Assembly (NCBI GenBank): GCA_021825365.1
Contig: JAKAHR010000034.1
Location: 1-34,662 of the forward strand
DNA from: Nitrospirota bacterium
GTDB lineage: Bacteria > Nitrospirota > Thermodesulfovibrionia > Thermodesulfovibrionales > UBA6898
Length of the DNA stretch: 34,662 nt
Direction of reading: 5' to 3'
Shown piece after piece: positions 26,042 through 34,338 of the stretch. How positions within the stretch are numbered: position 1 is the stretch's first letter; every line of letters begins with the position of its first letter. The notes below the pieces were generated by a model. It ran no database searches, was not told the origin of the DNA, and saw only the letters and a program-made list of their open reading frames with translations. Position numbers and translations under genes: made by a program.

Positions 26042-26840
26042 GCAGTGTCAGCTCGCGGGCAGCGTCCGCGATGAGCCCTTCGTCGATTACCGTGATCTCC
26101 TTCGAAAAACCATCGAGGAGCGCCGAGGTGGCCAGGCTGTTGATAAGCCGGGGGATGCCCCCGGAATACCGGTGCAGGGCGGACAGCGCGCCGTCAGTAA
26201 AGAGCATATCTTCCCTCCCCGACGTCCGGAGCCGGCAGAGGACGTAGTCCCTGATCTCGTGCGGGGCGATGGGACCGAGATGGAAAAAAAGTCCGATACG
26301 CTGCTTCAGCGGCAGATAGGTCTTGTGGCTCAGGCGCCGCCTCAGGTCGGTCTGGCCGACGAGGATAAGCGATACCAGGTTCGTGTAGTCAAGCTGAAAA
26401 TTCGTCAGCAGCCGTATCTCCTCAAAGGTCTCCTTGTTGGGAATGAGCTGCGCCTCGTCGATGATGATGACCGGCGTGATGCCGGCCTCGTGGTCCTGGT
26501 AGACGCGGGCGTAAATGGCGTCGAGGAGTTCCGCCTTGTTGTTGGCGGACATGTCGATCTCCATCCGCAGGGCGATCGTCTTGAGAAACTGGGCGGGCGT
26601 GAGCATCGGGTTGATGATGGTTATTACGCGGTACCCCTCGCCCAGCTGGTCCATCAGGGCCCGCGTCAGGGTCGTCTTGCCGCACCCCACCTCCCCGGTG
26701 AGGAGGATGAGCTCCTTCTCCTCGACCGCGTACTGCAGCCGGGCAAGCGCCTCCTCATGGTTCTTGCTGAGGAACAGGAACTTCGGGTCCGGCGTCTTGC
26801 TGAACGGCCTCGACTTCAGGCCGTAAAATGTCTCATACAT
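26022..26840 (-). CDS. GspA/ExeA-like AAA+ ATPase
   Basis: P-loop ATPase of 272 aa in the ExeA/GspA (and MshM) group: N-terminal MYETFYGLKSRPFSKTPDP, Walker A GEVGCGKT (49-56), Walker B VIIIDEAQ (124-131) and sensor LILVGQTDLR, with a C-terminal winged-helix-like lid. Its best-known relatives act in type II secretion or pseudopilus assembly and usually have a membrane and peptidoglycan-binding part; this one has neither. It overlaps cheA by eight bases and cheW by 20, so it is a fixed part of the chemosensory operon, where such an ATPase is not usual. It might be an effector or help place the array. Confidence 0.88.
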   Translation of the reverse strand: MYETFYGLKSRPFSKTPDPKFLFLSKNHEEALARLQYAVEEKELILLTGEVGCGKTTLTRALMDQLGEGYRVITIINPMLTPAQFLKTIALRMEIDMSANNKAELLDAIYARVYQDHEAGITPVIIIDEAQLIPNKETFEEIRLLTNFQLDYTNLVSLILVGQTDLRRRLSHKTYLPLKQRIGLFFHLGPIAPHEIRDYVLCRLRTSGREDMLFTDGALSALHRYSGGIPRLINSLATSALLDGFSKEITVIDEGLIADAARELTLHGYSEN

Positions 26841-28818
26841 GGGTGCCTCCCTTCTGCTTCACCACCGACTCGTCGATAAGGGACTCGATGTCGAGGACGA
26901 GGATCACTTCGTGTTTGCCGATCTCGGCGGCCCCGGCAAAACCCCGCAGCTTCTTGAGGTAATCGCTCAGCGACTTGATCACGATTTCCTGCTGGCCGAA
27001 CAGCTCGTCCACGAGAAGCCCGACCCGGCGCTCTCCGAAACCGACGACAACCGCAAAGGAACGCTCTGTCGCGTCGCCCTGCAGGCCGAGGAAGCGGTCT
27101 ACCCGGATCAGGGGGAGCATGTCGCCCCGGAGGTTGTAGACCTCCTTCCATTCGATCGTCTGGATGTCTTTATGTTCCACGATCAGGGTCTCGGACATGG
27201 ACGTAAGGGGAACGGCAAACTGCTCCTTCCCCACCCTCACCACGAGGGCCTTGATGATGGCGAGGGTAATGGGGAGGGTCAGCATGAAGGTGGTTCCCTT
27301 GTGCCTCTTCGTCTCGACGTCGGCAAAACCGCCGAGCGCCGCCAGCTTCTCCTTGACGACATCCATGCCCACGCCCCTGCCCGAGACCTCGCTCACCACG
27401 TCCTTCGTGCTGAAGCCGGGGGCGAAGATGAAGTCGATGATCTTGTGCTCCTCCATCTCGACTCCGGGCTCCAGCAGGCCCTTTTCGATCGCCTTCCTCC
27501 GCACCCGGTCGACATCGATACCCGCGCCGTCGTCCTTCAGCTCAATGACGACGTGGTTGCCCTTCTGGTAGGCCTTCAGGATGACGGTCCCCGCCTCGCG
27601 CTTGCCCTTGCGCTTCCGGTCTTCCGGAAACTCTATGCCGTGGTCGAGGGAGTTGCGGATGAGGTGCATCAGAGGGTCGATGATCTCCTCCGCGAGATAC
27701 TTGTCCAGTTCGGTGTCCTCCCCGTACATCACCAGCTCTATCTGCTTGCCGATCTCCCGGGAATACCGCCGCACCACCTGGGCCAGGCGGGTGAATATCT
27801 GGCCGATCGGCACCATCCGTATCTCGAGCACCTGGTCCTGCAGCTCAGCCAGCCTCCGCTCGAGGGTCTGGGATATCTTGTGAACGTCATAGACGAGAGA
27901 CGACTGGCCGTAGGACTCGACCAGTTCGGAGCCGATCCGCCTGACCGCTCCCTTCGCGAGGGTGAGCTCGCCGACGGTATTGAGGATGCGGTCGAGCTTG
28001 TCGATGTCCACGCGGACCGTGGTCGTGGTGCTCTTGAGGTGGATGTCATGGTTCTTCTGAAAGGCGGCCGTCGATACCCCCGCCGGCTGCTGCGCCGACC
28101 GGGACTTCACGAGGACGTCCACCTCGAAAGGGATGTCCCTGCGCAGGGAGTCGTAGTCCTCGTTGCTGCCGAAAAGGAGGTTGAAGCCTATGGAACCATC
28201 GGGAACGTTCGTGGAGGTGGGGAGGGTGGAGATGAGCTCGCCCTTGTCCTTGATCTTCCGGGTGAGTTCGGCAAGGGAGGTATCGAAGACCTCAAGGCTG
28301 AAGACCGATTTCGCCAGGTAGATGCCCTTCCCCTCCTTCAGGTTCGCCTTGAGACGGTGCTCTTCGTATTCGGAGAGGACCCTGAGGATGGATTCGTCGA
28401 TCGAGCCGGTCTCCGGGGCCGCTTCGCCCCTGCCCGCCAGGGACGCCCGGAAGGACTCGATGTCCGATACGAATGTGGAGACATCGGAATCCTCAATGTC
28501 CTGGCTCACCTTCTCGACCAGGTCCCTGAGGATATCGAGGTTCTTGAAAAGGAAGTTGACGACAATGCCGTCCACCTCGATCTTGCCCAGCCTGACGTCG
28601 TCCATGAGCGTCTCAAGGGAATGGCTGAGGGTCGTAATGCCCTGGAGCCCGAAGAGGCCCGAGACCCCCTTGAGGGTGTGCATGGACCGGAAAAGGGCGT
28701 TGACGGTATCGGGGTTGACCCCGGAGGCGTAGGTGTCCTGTATTTCGAGTATCAGCCTCTGCGACTCCTCAAGGAGCTCTTCAGCCTCGGCGATGAATTC
28801 CTTCTTGGACGATTTCAT
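26833..28818 (-). CDS. cheA: Chemotaxis histidine kinase CheA
   Basis: Central kinase of 661 aa with all main domains. P1 has phospho-acceptor H47 (RSMHTLKGVSGLFG). A second region at about 140-240 is in the P2 position and does not look like the E. coli P2. P3 dimerisation is at about 266-320. P4 has N-box HLIRNSLDHG (385-394), G1 DDGAGID, GFSTK and G2 GRGVGMDV. P5 (about 520-655) is CheW-like. No receiver is fused at the C-terminus. It starts with an ATGA overlap with the upstream cheY-like gene, so kinase and receiver are made together. All residues needed for phosphotransfer appear intact. Confidence 0.97.
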   Translation of the reverse strand: MKSSKKEFIAEAEELLEESQRLILEIQDTYASGVNPDTVNALFRSMHTLKGVSGLFGLQGITTLSHSLETLMDDVRLGKIEVDGIVVNFLFKNLDILRDLVEKVSQDIEDSDVSTFVSDIESFRASLAGRGEAAPETGSIDESILRVLSEYEEHRLKANLKEGKGIYLAKSVFSLEVFDTSLAELTRKIKDKGELISTLPTSTNVPDGSIGFNLLFGSNEDYDSLRRDIPFEVDVLVKSRSAQQPAGVSTAAFQKNHDIHLKSTTTTVRVDIDKLDRILNTVGELTLAKGAVRRIGSELVESYGQSSLVYDVHKISQTLERRLAELQDQVLEIRMVPIGQIFTRLAQVVRRYSREIGKQIELVMYGEDTELDKYLAEEIIDPLMHLIRNSLDHGIEFPEDRKRKGKREAGTVILKAYQKGNHVVIELKDDGAGIDVDRVRRKAIEKGLLEPGVEMEEHKIIDFIFAPGFSTKDVVSEVSGRGVGMDVVKEKLAALGGFADVETKRHKGTTFMLTLPITLAIIKALVVRVGKEQFAVPLTSMSETLIVEHKDIQTIEWKEVYNLRGDMLPLIRVDRFLGLQGDATERSFAVVVGFGERRVGLLVDELFGQQEIVIKSLSDYLKKLRGFAGAAEIGKHEVILVLDIESLIDESVVKQKGGTHV

Positions 28819-29183
28819 AAGCCGAAGGTCTTCGTGAGTATCTCCTGGAGTTCAACCGACCTGAAGGGCTTGGTGACATAGGCAGTGGCCCCGAGGGCCA
28901 TTCCCCTTTTCTTGTCCTCTTCGCTCCTCTCGGTGCTGACGATGATGATCGGCAGATGGCTGTATCGCGGGTTGTTCCTCACAAAACTGATGAGTTCCAG
29001 CCCGTTGATGTCCGGCATGTTGATGTCGGTGATGATAAGGTCGATTTCCTGCTGGGGGAGCATCTTCAACGCCTCGAACCCCGAAGATGCCTCGACGGTC
29101 TCAAAATCACCCAGTTCGTCGATTACGGCTCTGATGAGCGCCCTCGTGGTGGCGGAATCCTCAACAATGAGAATGGTCTTCAC
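28815..29183 (-). CDS. cheY: CheY-like single-domain response regulator
   Basis: Receiver of 122 aa with ED at 8-9, phospho-acceptor D53 (LIITDINMP), T/S at 83 (IIVSTERSE) and K105 (YVTKPF). No output domain. GTG start at 29183 with GAGAGG upstream. It overlaps cheA by four bases, so it is likely the main CheA partner. The preceding gene encodes a PATAN/DUF4388 protein, a domain known from cyanobacteria to meet CheY-like receivers, which suggests an output path. Confidence 0.93.
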   Translation of the reverse strand: MKTILIVEDSATTRALIRAVIDELGDFETVEASSGFEALKMLPQQEIDLIITDINMPDINGLELISFVRNNPRYSHLPIIIVSTERSEEDKKRGMALGATAYVTKPFRSVELQEILTKTFGL

Positions 29184-29234
29184 AGAACCTCTCCATGTTT
29201 AGTGTCGATTTTATCAGATAATGAAAAAAAAATC

Positions 29235-30374
29235 TCACCGGGGTTCGTCCGTGCCCTGTCTGGTTTCCATCTCCTGCAGGCGCCGCTGCAGGAGGGACTT
29301 CTCGAGGGCCAGTCCCGCATGGCTGATAAATATCTCCAGCCCCTCCGTCTCGCTCACCTCATCCCCGGAGGGGAGATTGTCACAGTAGAGCAGGGCAACC
29401 GCCTTGCCCTCGGCGACGACGGGGAAGATGCCCGCCTCCTTGGGCCAGGCCCCGCCGAAGACCTCCATCATCTTCCCGGTGATCTCGTCCTTCTCGACGC
29501 CGCCCTTGTAAGGAATCTGTTCGGTGATGATCCTCTTGAGAAAGGGGCTTTTTTCGATGGTGATGACCGTCTCCCGCACGCGTTCGTCGGCCTGCTCGAT
29601 CTCCAGGCCGAACTGCCCGAGGCCCACGATCTCGTCTCTGCCGACCATAAAGAGCACCCCCCGGTGAAAGATGTCGCTGGCCAGCCGGAGGATGAGCAGG
29701 GTAATCTCCGAAGTGGAATTGGGAAACCGCAGTTCCTGCGTCAGCGCCTTCAGCGCAGAGATGTCCTTGCGCTCGGCCGGGGGCTCGTCCCCCCAGTCGT
29801 CCTCCCATCCGCCCGCCTCCTCCGCCTCTTTGTCGTTAAAGTCGGTGGTCGAGACAAAGGTCATCTGGGTCGCCTCGTCCTGCACCCGGGCGCCCTCCAT
29901 GAGGAGATATTCGGGGCTCACCCCCTTGGACAGCTCCCATCCGGCGTCCTTCAGGTTCGTCTTGCCTTCAAGGTCGAGGTCATCCAGCTCGAACTGGAAA
30001 TCGCCGTCCTCCCACATGAGGAGGCGGAACATCACCTTTTCGATGCGCTTCCTGGCCGCCTTGTCGAGGGCCTCGACGCTGACGGACCCGAGTTCATGGA
30101 GTATCTCGGCGATAGATTTCGAGGGCAGCTTTTTTTTTACCTCAGCGGCCATCGCCAGGATCGATTCCTTTACCAGGCCCGCCTCCACGAGGTTCACGCC
30201 GAGGTCGCCGGCCAGGTCGTTCGTCTCGGCCCTGACCACCATGCCGTTCTTAAAGACGATCATGGCGGTACCTTTCGTGCCGTTGACGATAAACGTGCCC
30301 GTCTTTTTGCCGATACTCAGTATCTGGAAGATGTCGGAGAGGGCGAGGTCCTCAAGCCTGCCGGCGAGGCTCAT
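29235..30374 (-). CDS. DUF4388 (PATAN) protein with C-terminal GAF-like domain
   Basis: Soluble protein of 379 aa. The N-terminal part (about 1-155) is a DUF4388/PATAN domain ([20 protein letters not shown], then GKKTGTFIVNGTKGTAMIVF). An acidic, tryptophan-rich linker follows (GGWEDDWGDEPPAERK, near 195), and residues 210-370 look like a degenerate GAF domain (DIFHRGVLFMVGRDEIVGLG). PATAN proteins in cyanobacteria work as CheY outputs and contact the pilus extension motor; the role here is unknown. It overlaps glgC by four bases (ATGA) and lies 51 bases before the cheY-like gene. Confidence 0.85.
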   Translation of the reverse strand: MSLAGRLEDLALSDIFQILSIGKKTGTFIVNGTKGTAMIVFKNGMVVRAETNDLAGDLGVNLVEAGLVKESILAMAAEVKKKLPSKSIAEILHELGSVSVEALDKAARKRIEKVMFRLLMWEDGDFQFELDDLDLEGKTNLKDAGWELSKGVSPEYLLMEGARVQDEATQMTFVSTTDFNDKEAEEAGGWEDDWGDEPPAERKDISALKALTQELRFPNSTSEITLLILRLASDIFHRGVLFMVGRDEIVGLGQFGLEIEQADERVRETVITIEKSPFLKRIITEQIPYKGGVEKDEITGKMMEVFGGAWPKEAGIFPVVAEGKAVALLYCDNLPSGDEVSETEGLEIFISHAGLALEKSLLQRRLQEMETRQGTDEPR

Positions 30375-31618
30375 CTGATCTCGGCCCCCTTGGGAATGAC
30401 GACCAGACCCTTTTCGCTGATGAAGAACCTTTCACGGTCCGCCTTTTCGTCATACCCTATGGTCGTGCCGGAGGGAACGTAGACGTCTTTGTCGATGATC
30501 GCCCTGCGGATCCTGCAGTTTCTGCCGATTTCGACGTTCTCCAGCAGGATCGACTCCCTGATATCCACGTAGCTGTTGATCCGGACGTCCGGGGAAAGAA
30601 CGGAGTTCTGTACGCGGCCGCCACTGACGATGCAACCGCCGCAGACGATAGAGTCGAGGGCTATGCCGAGCCTGCCGCCCTTGTATTCCTGGGCAAAGAC
30701 GAACTTTGCCGGAGGATGCTGGCCCTGGTGCGTCCTGAGGGGCCAGTCCTTGTCATAGAGGTTGAACAGAGGGTCAACGGCAACCAGGTCCATGTTGGCC
30801 TCCCAGTAAGCGTCGAGCGTACCGACGTCGCGCCAGTACTTCGCCTCCTTCTTGTTTTCGTCCTTGAACTCATGGGCAAACAGCCTCCCTGACCCGAGCA
30901 TCTCGGGAAGGATGTTCTTGCCGAAATCATGGGCAGAGGACTTGCCGGAATCCGCCTTCAGCGCGTTGATGATCTCCTTGGTATTGAAGAGGTAGATGCC
31001 CATGGACGCATAACAGTGGTCCGGGTCGCCGGGAATCGTCGCCGGCGCAGAGGGTTTTTCCTGGAATCCGATGATGCGGTTGCTCCCGTCTATCTCGACC
31101 ACACCGAAGGACGGAGCATCCTTTTTGCGGATCCTGATCGTGGCGACCGTCCCGATCGCGTTGTTTGCAAGATGGAAGTCGAACATGTCGGCATAGTTCA
31201 TCTTGTAGATATGGTCTCCCGAGAGGATGAGGATATACGGGGGGTTCTCCTTCTCGATGAGATAGATGTTCTGGAATACGGCGTCCGCCGTGCCTTCGTA
31301 CCACCGCTCATCGATCCGCTGCTGCGGCGGTATGGTGAAGATGTACTCGCCGAGTTCAGGGTTGAGCAGGTGTTCCCATCCGAGGGCGAGGTGCCTGTCG
31401 AGGGAGAGGGACTTGTACTGGGTGAGGATCGCGATCCTCCGCACATGGGAGTTGATGCAGTTGCTCAGGGTGAAGTCGATGATCCGGTATTTTCCGCCAA
31501 AGGGCACGGCAGGCTTGGCCCGGTGGATCGTCAGGGGATGGAGGCGTTCACCCTTTCCCCCGGCAAGGATAAGGGCCAGCACGTGCTGCATGGCGATATC
31601 CCTTCTGACCTTATCCAT
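30371..31618 (-). CDS. glgC: Glucose-1-phosphate adenylyltransferase (GlgC)
   Basis: Makes ADP-glucose from glucose-1-phosphate and ATP, the committed step to glycogen. The 415-aa protein has the nucleotidyltransferase signature [13 protein letters not shown], then [17 protein letters not shown], with [12 protein letters not shown] in the catalytic region and a C-terminal left-handed beta-helix ([20 protein letters not shown]). It is complete. It is the first gene after the promoter at 31709-31738 and overlaps the PATAN gene by four bases, so it is co-transcribed with the chemosensory genes. That link is unusual and suggests coordination with carbon storage, or is just a promoter-sharing accident. 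Confidence 0.96.
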   Translation of the reverse strand: MDKVRRDIAMQHVLALILAGGKGERLHPLTIHRAKPAVPFGGKYRIIDFTLSNCINSHVRRIAILTQYKSLSLDRHLALGWEHLLNPELGEYIFTIPPQQRIDERWYEGTADAVFQNIYLIEKENPPYILILSGDHIYKMNYADMFDFHLANNAIGTVATIRIRKKDAPSFGVVEIDGSNRIIGFQEKPSAPATIPGDPDHCYASMGIYLFNTKEIINALKADSGKSSAHDFGKNILPEMLGSGRLFAHEFKDENKKEAKYWRDVGTLDAYWEANMDLVAVDPLFNLYDKDWPLRTHQGQHPPAKFVFAQEYKGGRLGIALDSIVCGGCIVSGGRVQNSVLSPDVRINSYVDIRESILLENVEIGRNCRIRRAIIDKDVYVPSGTTIGYDEKADRERFFISEKGLVVIPKGAEIR

Positions 31619-31708
31619 AATTGTGCATCCTCTGAAATGGCATTGAAAAAAAGATTACCCGGCGGGAACGCCCCTGCCGGTCTGTATCAGTCATCGATTT
31701 TATAGAGG

Positions 31709-31738
31709 AGTATATCAGGAAAAATCAAGAAGTGTCAA
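31709..31738 (-). promoter_or_regulatory. Sigma70-type promoter of glgC and the chemosensory operon
   Basis: On the minus strand a perfect TTGACA (31733-31738) is spaced 18 bp from TATACT (31709-31714). Transcription would start near 31702, about 85 bases before the glgC start. No other promoter of similar quality was seen in the next 17 kb of the operon. Confidence 0.7.
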
Positions 31739-31805
31739 TGACTTAGAAACCCACGGGCCATCCCCGAAGGCCGGACATCGGCGCATCGGGAACCGGCAGT
31801 CGAAG

Positions 31806-31835
31806 TTGACAAGCAGAGCAGGGGAAAAGTAATGT
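31806..31835 (+). promoter_or_regulatory. Possible hisH promoter
   Basis: TTGACA (31806-31811) is spaced 18 bp from TAATGT (31830-31835), which keeps only the TAnnnT pattern of a -10. It would start transcription within a few bases of the hisH ATG at 31844. Confidence 0.35.
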
Positions 31836-31843
31836 AAAAAATC

Positions 31844-32455
31844 ATGATAGCCATCGTTGATTACGGCATGGGAAACCTCAGGTCAGTTGAAAAAGGGTTC
31901 GCCAAGGTGGGAGTCGACGCGCGCGTGACCTCAGCGCCTTCGGTCGTCGATGACGCAACCGCCGTCGTCCTGCCCGGGGTCGGCGCCTTCAGGGACTGCA
32001 TCAGGAACCTGACCGACCTATCCCTTACCGGAGCGGTTATCAGATCGATCCAAAAGGGGAAACCCTTTCTCGGCATCTGCCTTGGCCTGCAGGTCCTCTT
32101 CAGTGAGTCGGAAGAGTTCGGCAGCTGCAAAGGCCTTGATATCTTCAGAGGGAGGGTCCTGAGGTTCCGGATAGAGGAGAAAGTCCCCCACATGGGGTGG
32201 AATTCCGTGAGGCTCGTCAAGCGTCCTCCGATATTCGGAGATATCCCTGACGATGCATACTTCTATTTTGTCCATTCTTTCTACGTGTCGCCCGATGACG
32301 ACAGCGTGAATGCCGGCCTGACCGACTATGGGGTCACCTTCACGTCCATGGTATGGAAGGACAATGTCTTTGCCACGCAGTTCCACCCGGAAAAGAGCCA
32401 GGCCCTCGGACTGAAGATCCTCAGGGGCTTCGGCGACTTCGTGCGGAAGGCGTAG
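31844..32455 (+). CDS. hisH: Imidazole glycerol phosphate synthase glutamine amidotransferase subunit HisH
   Basis: Glutaminase subunit that supplies ammonia to HisF in histidine biosynthesis. The 203-aa protein starts MIAIVDYGMGNLRSVEKGF as usual, with nucleophile C79 (GICLGLQ) and H181/E183 (FHPEKS) of the triad. Close relatives of hisH can also serve in surface-sugar synthesis, but this sequence looks standard. It is not next to other his genes, so the rest of the pathway lies outside the window. No clear ribosome site precedes the ATG. Confidence 0.93.
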   Translation: MIAIVDYGMGNLRSVEKGFAKVGVDARVTSAPSVVDDATAVVLPGVGAFRDCIRNLTDLSLTGAVIRSIQKGKPFLGICLGLQVLFSESEEFGSCKGLDIFRGRVLRFRIEEKVPHMGWNSVRLVKRPPIFGDIPDDAYFYFVHSFYVSPDDDSVNAGLTDYGVTFTSMVWKDNVFATQFHPEKSQALGLKILRGFGDFVRKA

Positions 32456-32529
32456 GGAAGGCGGGGCAGTCGTATAGACAGGGAGTGACCTTCTCCCGAT
32501 ATACTTTCGGTAACGGGTCATGAAGTATA

Positions 32530-32559
32530 GCCCGGGCAGGGCAAAAGCCCAACCCGGGT
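32530..32559. terminator. Hairpin between convergent hisH and glnB
   Basis: Outer arms GCCCGGG (32530-32536) and CCCGGGT (32553-32559) with an inner GGGC/GCCC stem and AAAA loop form a strong structure. No T-run follows on either strand, so it is a probable shared stop or RNA-stabilising hairpin rather than a textbook terminator. Confidence 0.45.
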
Positions 32560-32577
32560 TATGGTGTGCGATTCGGT

Positions 32578-32928
<351 letters not shown>

Positions 32929-32949
32929 TTATCAGTTATCACTGGTTCC

Positions 32950-34320
32950 CTAGAGGTTATAGGCGCGTTCGCCGTGCTGGCTTTCATCAAGTCCTATGAT
33001 CTCATCTTCTGTTTCAACCCGCAGACCGACAACCGCCTTTATAATCATGAAGATGATGGCCGTGACTATGCCGCTGTACAGAACGGTGGTCCCGACTGCG
33101 ATCAGCTGGGTCAAAAACTGACCGGGATTGCCGTAGAGCAGACCCTTGCCGCCTTCGTTGATGGAGGGATCGGCAAATATTCCCGTCATCAGCGCCCCCA
33201 GCGTACCGCCGACCCCGTGGATGCCGAATGCATCCAGGGTGTCATCATAGCCGAGCTTCGGCTTGAGCATCGCAACCGCAAAGAACGGGATGATGCCGGC
33301 GGCCATGCCGATAATAATGGCGCCCGTGATATTCACGAACCCCGCAGCGGGCGTAATGGCAACCAGGCCGCCGACCGCGCCGGATGCAAGGCCCAATACA
33401 GTCGGCTTCTTGGAATGGATCCATTCGACCAGCATCCAGGAAACCGCCGCTGCAGCTGTAGCCGTATTGGTATTGATGAAGGCGGCTCCGGCGATGCCGT
33501 TGGCAGCCACGGCAGACCCCGCGTTAAAACCAAACCAGCCAAACCACAGCAGTCCGGCTCCTGTGACCACGAGCGTCAGGTTGCCCGGCATAAGGGCTTT
33601 TTCATTCCTCTTGCCCAAAATAAGAGCGCCGACAAGGGCGGCGATGCCGGCATTGATATGCACGACAGTGCCGCCCGCGAAGTCAAGAGCGCCAATCCTG
33701 GCCAGAAATCCGCCACCCCATACCCAGTGAGCAATCGGGATGTACACGAAGCTGAACCAGAGGATGGTAAAGAGCATCCATGCCGAGAACTTCATCCGCT
33801 CGATATAGGCGCCGCTCGCCAGGGCAACCGTGATGGCCGCGAAGGTAAGCTGATAGACCACGTAAATATACTCCGGAATAGTCTTGGCCAGATCAGATAT
33901 GCTGTTGGGGCCGATGCCCCTGAGAAGCAACTTTTCACCGCCGCCTATCAGGCCGGCGATGTCGGCGCCGAACGAAAACGAGTATCCGTAGAAGATCCAT
34001 AGAAGGCTGACGATGCAGAATGTCACAAATGTCATCGCCATGGTATTCAGGGAGTCCTTCCGCTTGGCGAGGCCCCCGTAAAAGAGGGCCAGCCCGGGAA
34101 TCGACATCAACATGACCATCGCGGTCGCCACGATCATCCAAGCGGTATCCCCTGTATCCAGCTTCGGCGCAGGCGCCGCGGCGGCAGATGCCGGCTGAGC
34201 AGCAGCATGCTGCTCAGCCTGAGAAGGAGGGTTAGTCTTCTGCACCTGATCTTCGGCGAACAGCAGGCCCGCCGACAGAACCAAAGATAAGATGATCAGT
34301 AATCCGATGAGTGGTCTCAT
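32950..34320 (-). CDS. amt: Ammonium transporter (Amt family)
   Basis: Inner-membrane ammonium channel of 456 aa. It starts with a signal-like segment (IGLLIILSLVLSAGLLFA), followed by an A/P/Q-rich spacer to about residue 57, then eleven membrane helices. Family marks include ALFYGGLAKRKDSLN, the first pore histidine in IPIAHWVWGGG and the second in DAFGIHGVGGTLG. The polar C-terminal tail (VETEDEIIGLDESQHGERAY) is the usual PII contact region. AAGGAG lies 7 bases before the ATG. It is placed between the barrel gene and glnB, all on the minus strand. Confidence 0.96.
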   Translation of the reverse strand: MRPLIGLLIILSLVLSAGLLFAEDQVQKTNPPSQAEQHAAAQPASAAAAPAPKLDTGDTAWMIVATAMVMLMSIPGLALFYGGLAKRKDSLNTMAMTFVTFCIVSLLWIFYGYSFSFGADIAGLIGGGEKLLLRGIGPNSISDLAKTIPEYIYVVYQLTFAAITVALASGAYIERMKFSAWMLFTILWFSFVYIPIAHWVWGGGFLARIGALDFAGGTVVHINAGIAALVGALILGKRNEKALMPGNLTLVVTGAGLLWFGWFGFNAGSAVAANGIAGAAFINTNTATAAAAVSWMLVEWIHSKKPTVLGLASGAVGGLVAITPAAGFVNITGAIIIGMAAGIIPFFAVAMLKPKLGYDDTLDAFGIHGVGGTLGALMTGIFADPSINEGGKGLLYGNPGQFLTQLIAVGTTVLYSGIVTAIIFMIIKAVVGLRVETEDEIIGLDESQHGERAYNL

Positions 34321-34338
34321 GATAGTCTCCTTATGTCT

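Noticed and set aside
26839..28881. 680-codon open frame on the plus strand
   Set aside because: It lies fully opposite cheA, whose domains and motifs are all intact; such mirror frames are common in GC-rich coding DNA.
29184..29234. Internal terminator or promoter between the PATAN and cheY-like genes
   Set aside because: There is an eight-base T-run on the minus strand but no stem before it, and no good -35/-10 pair.
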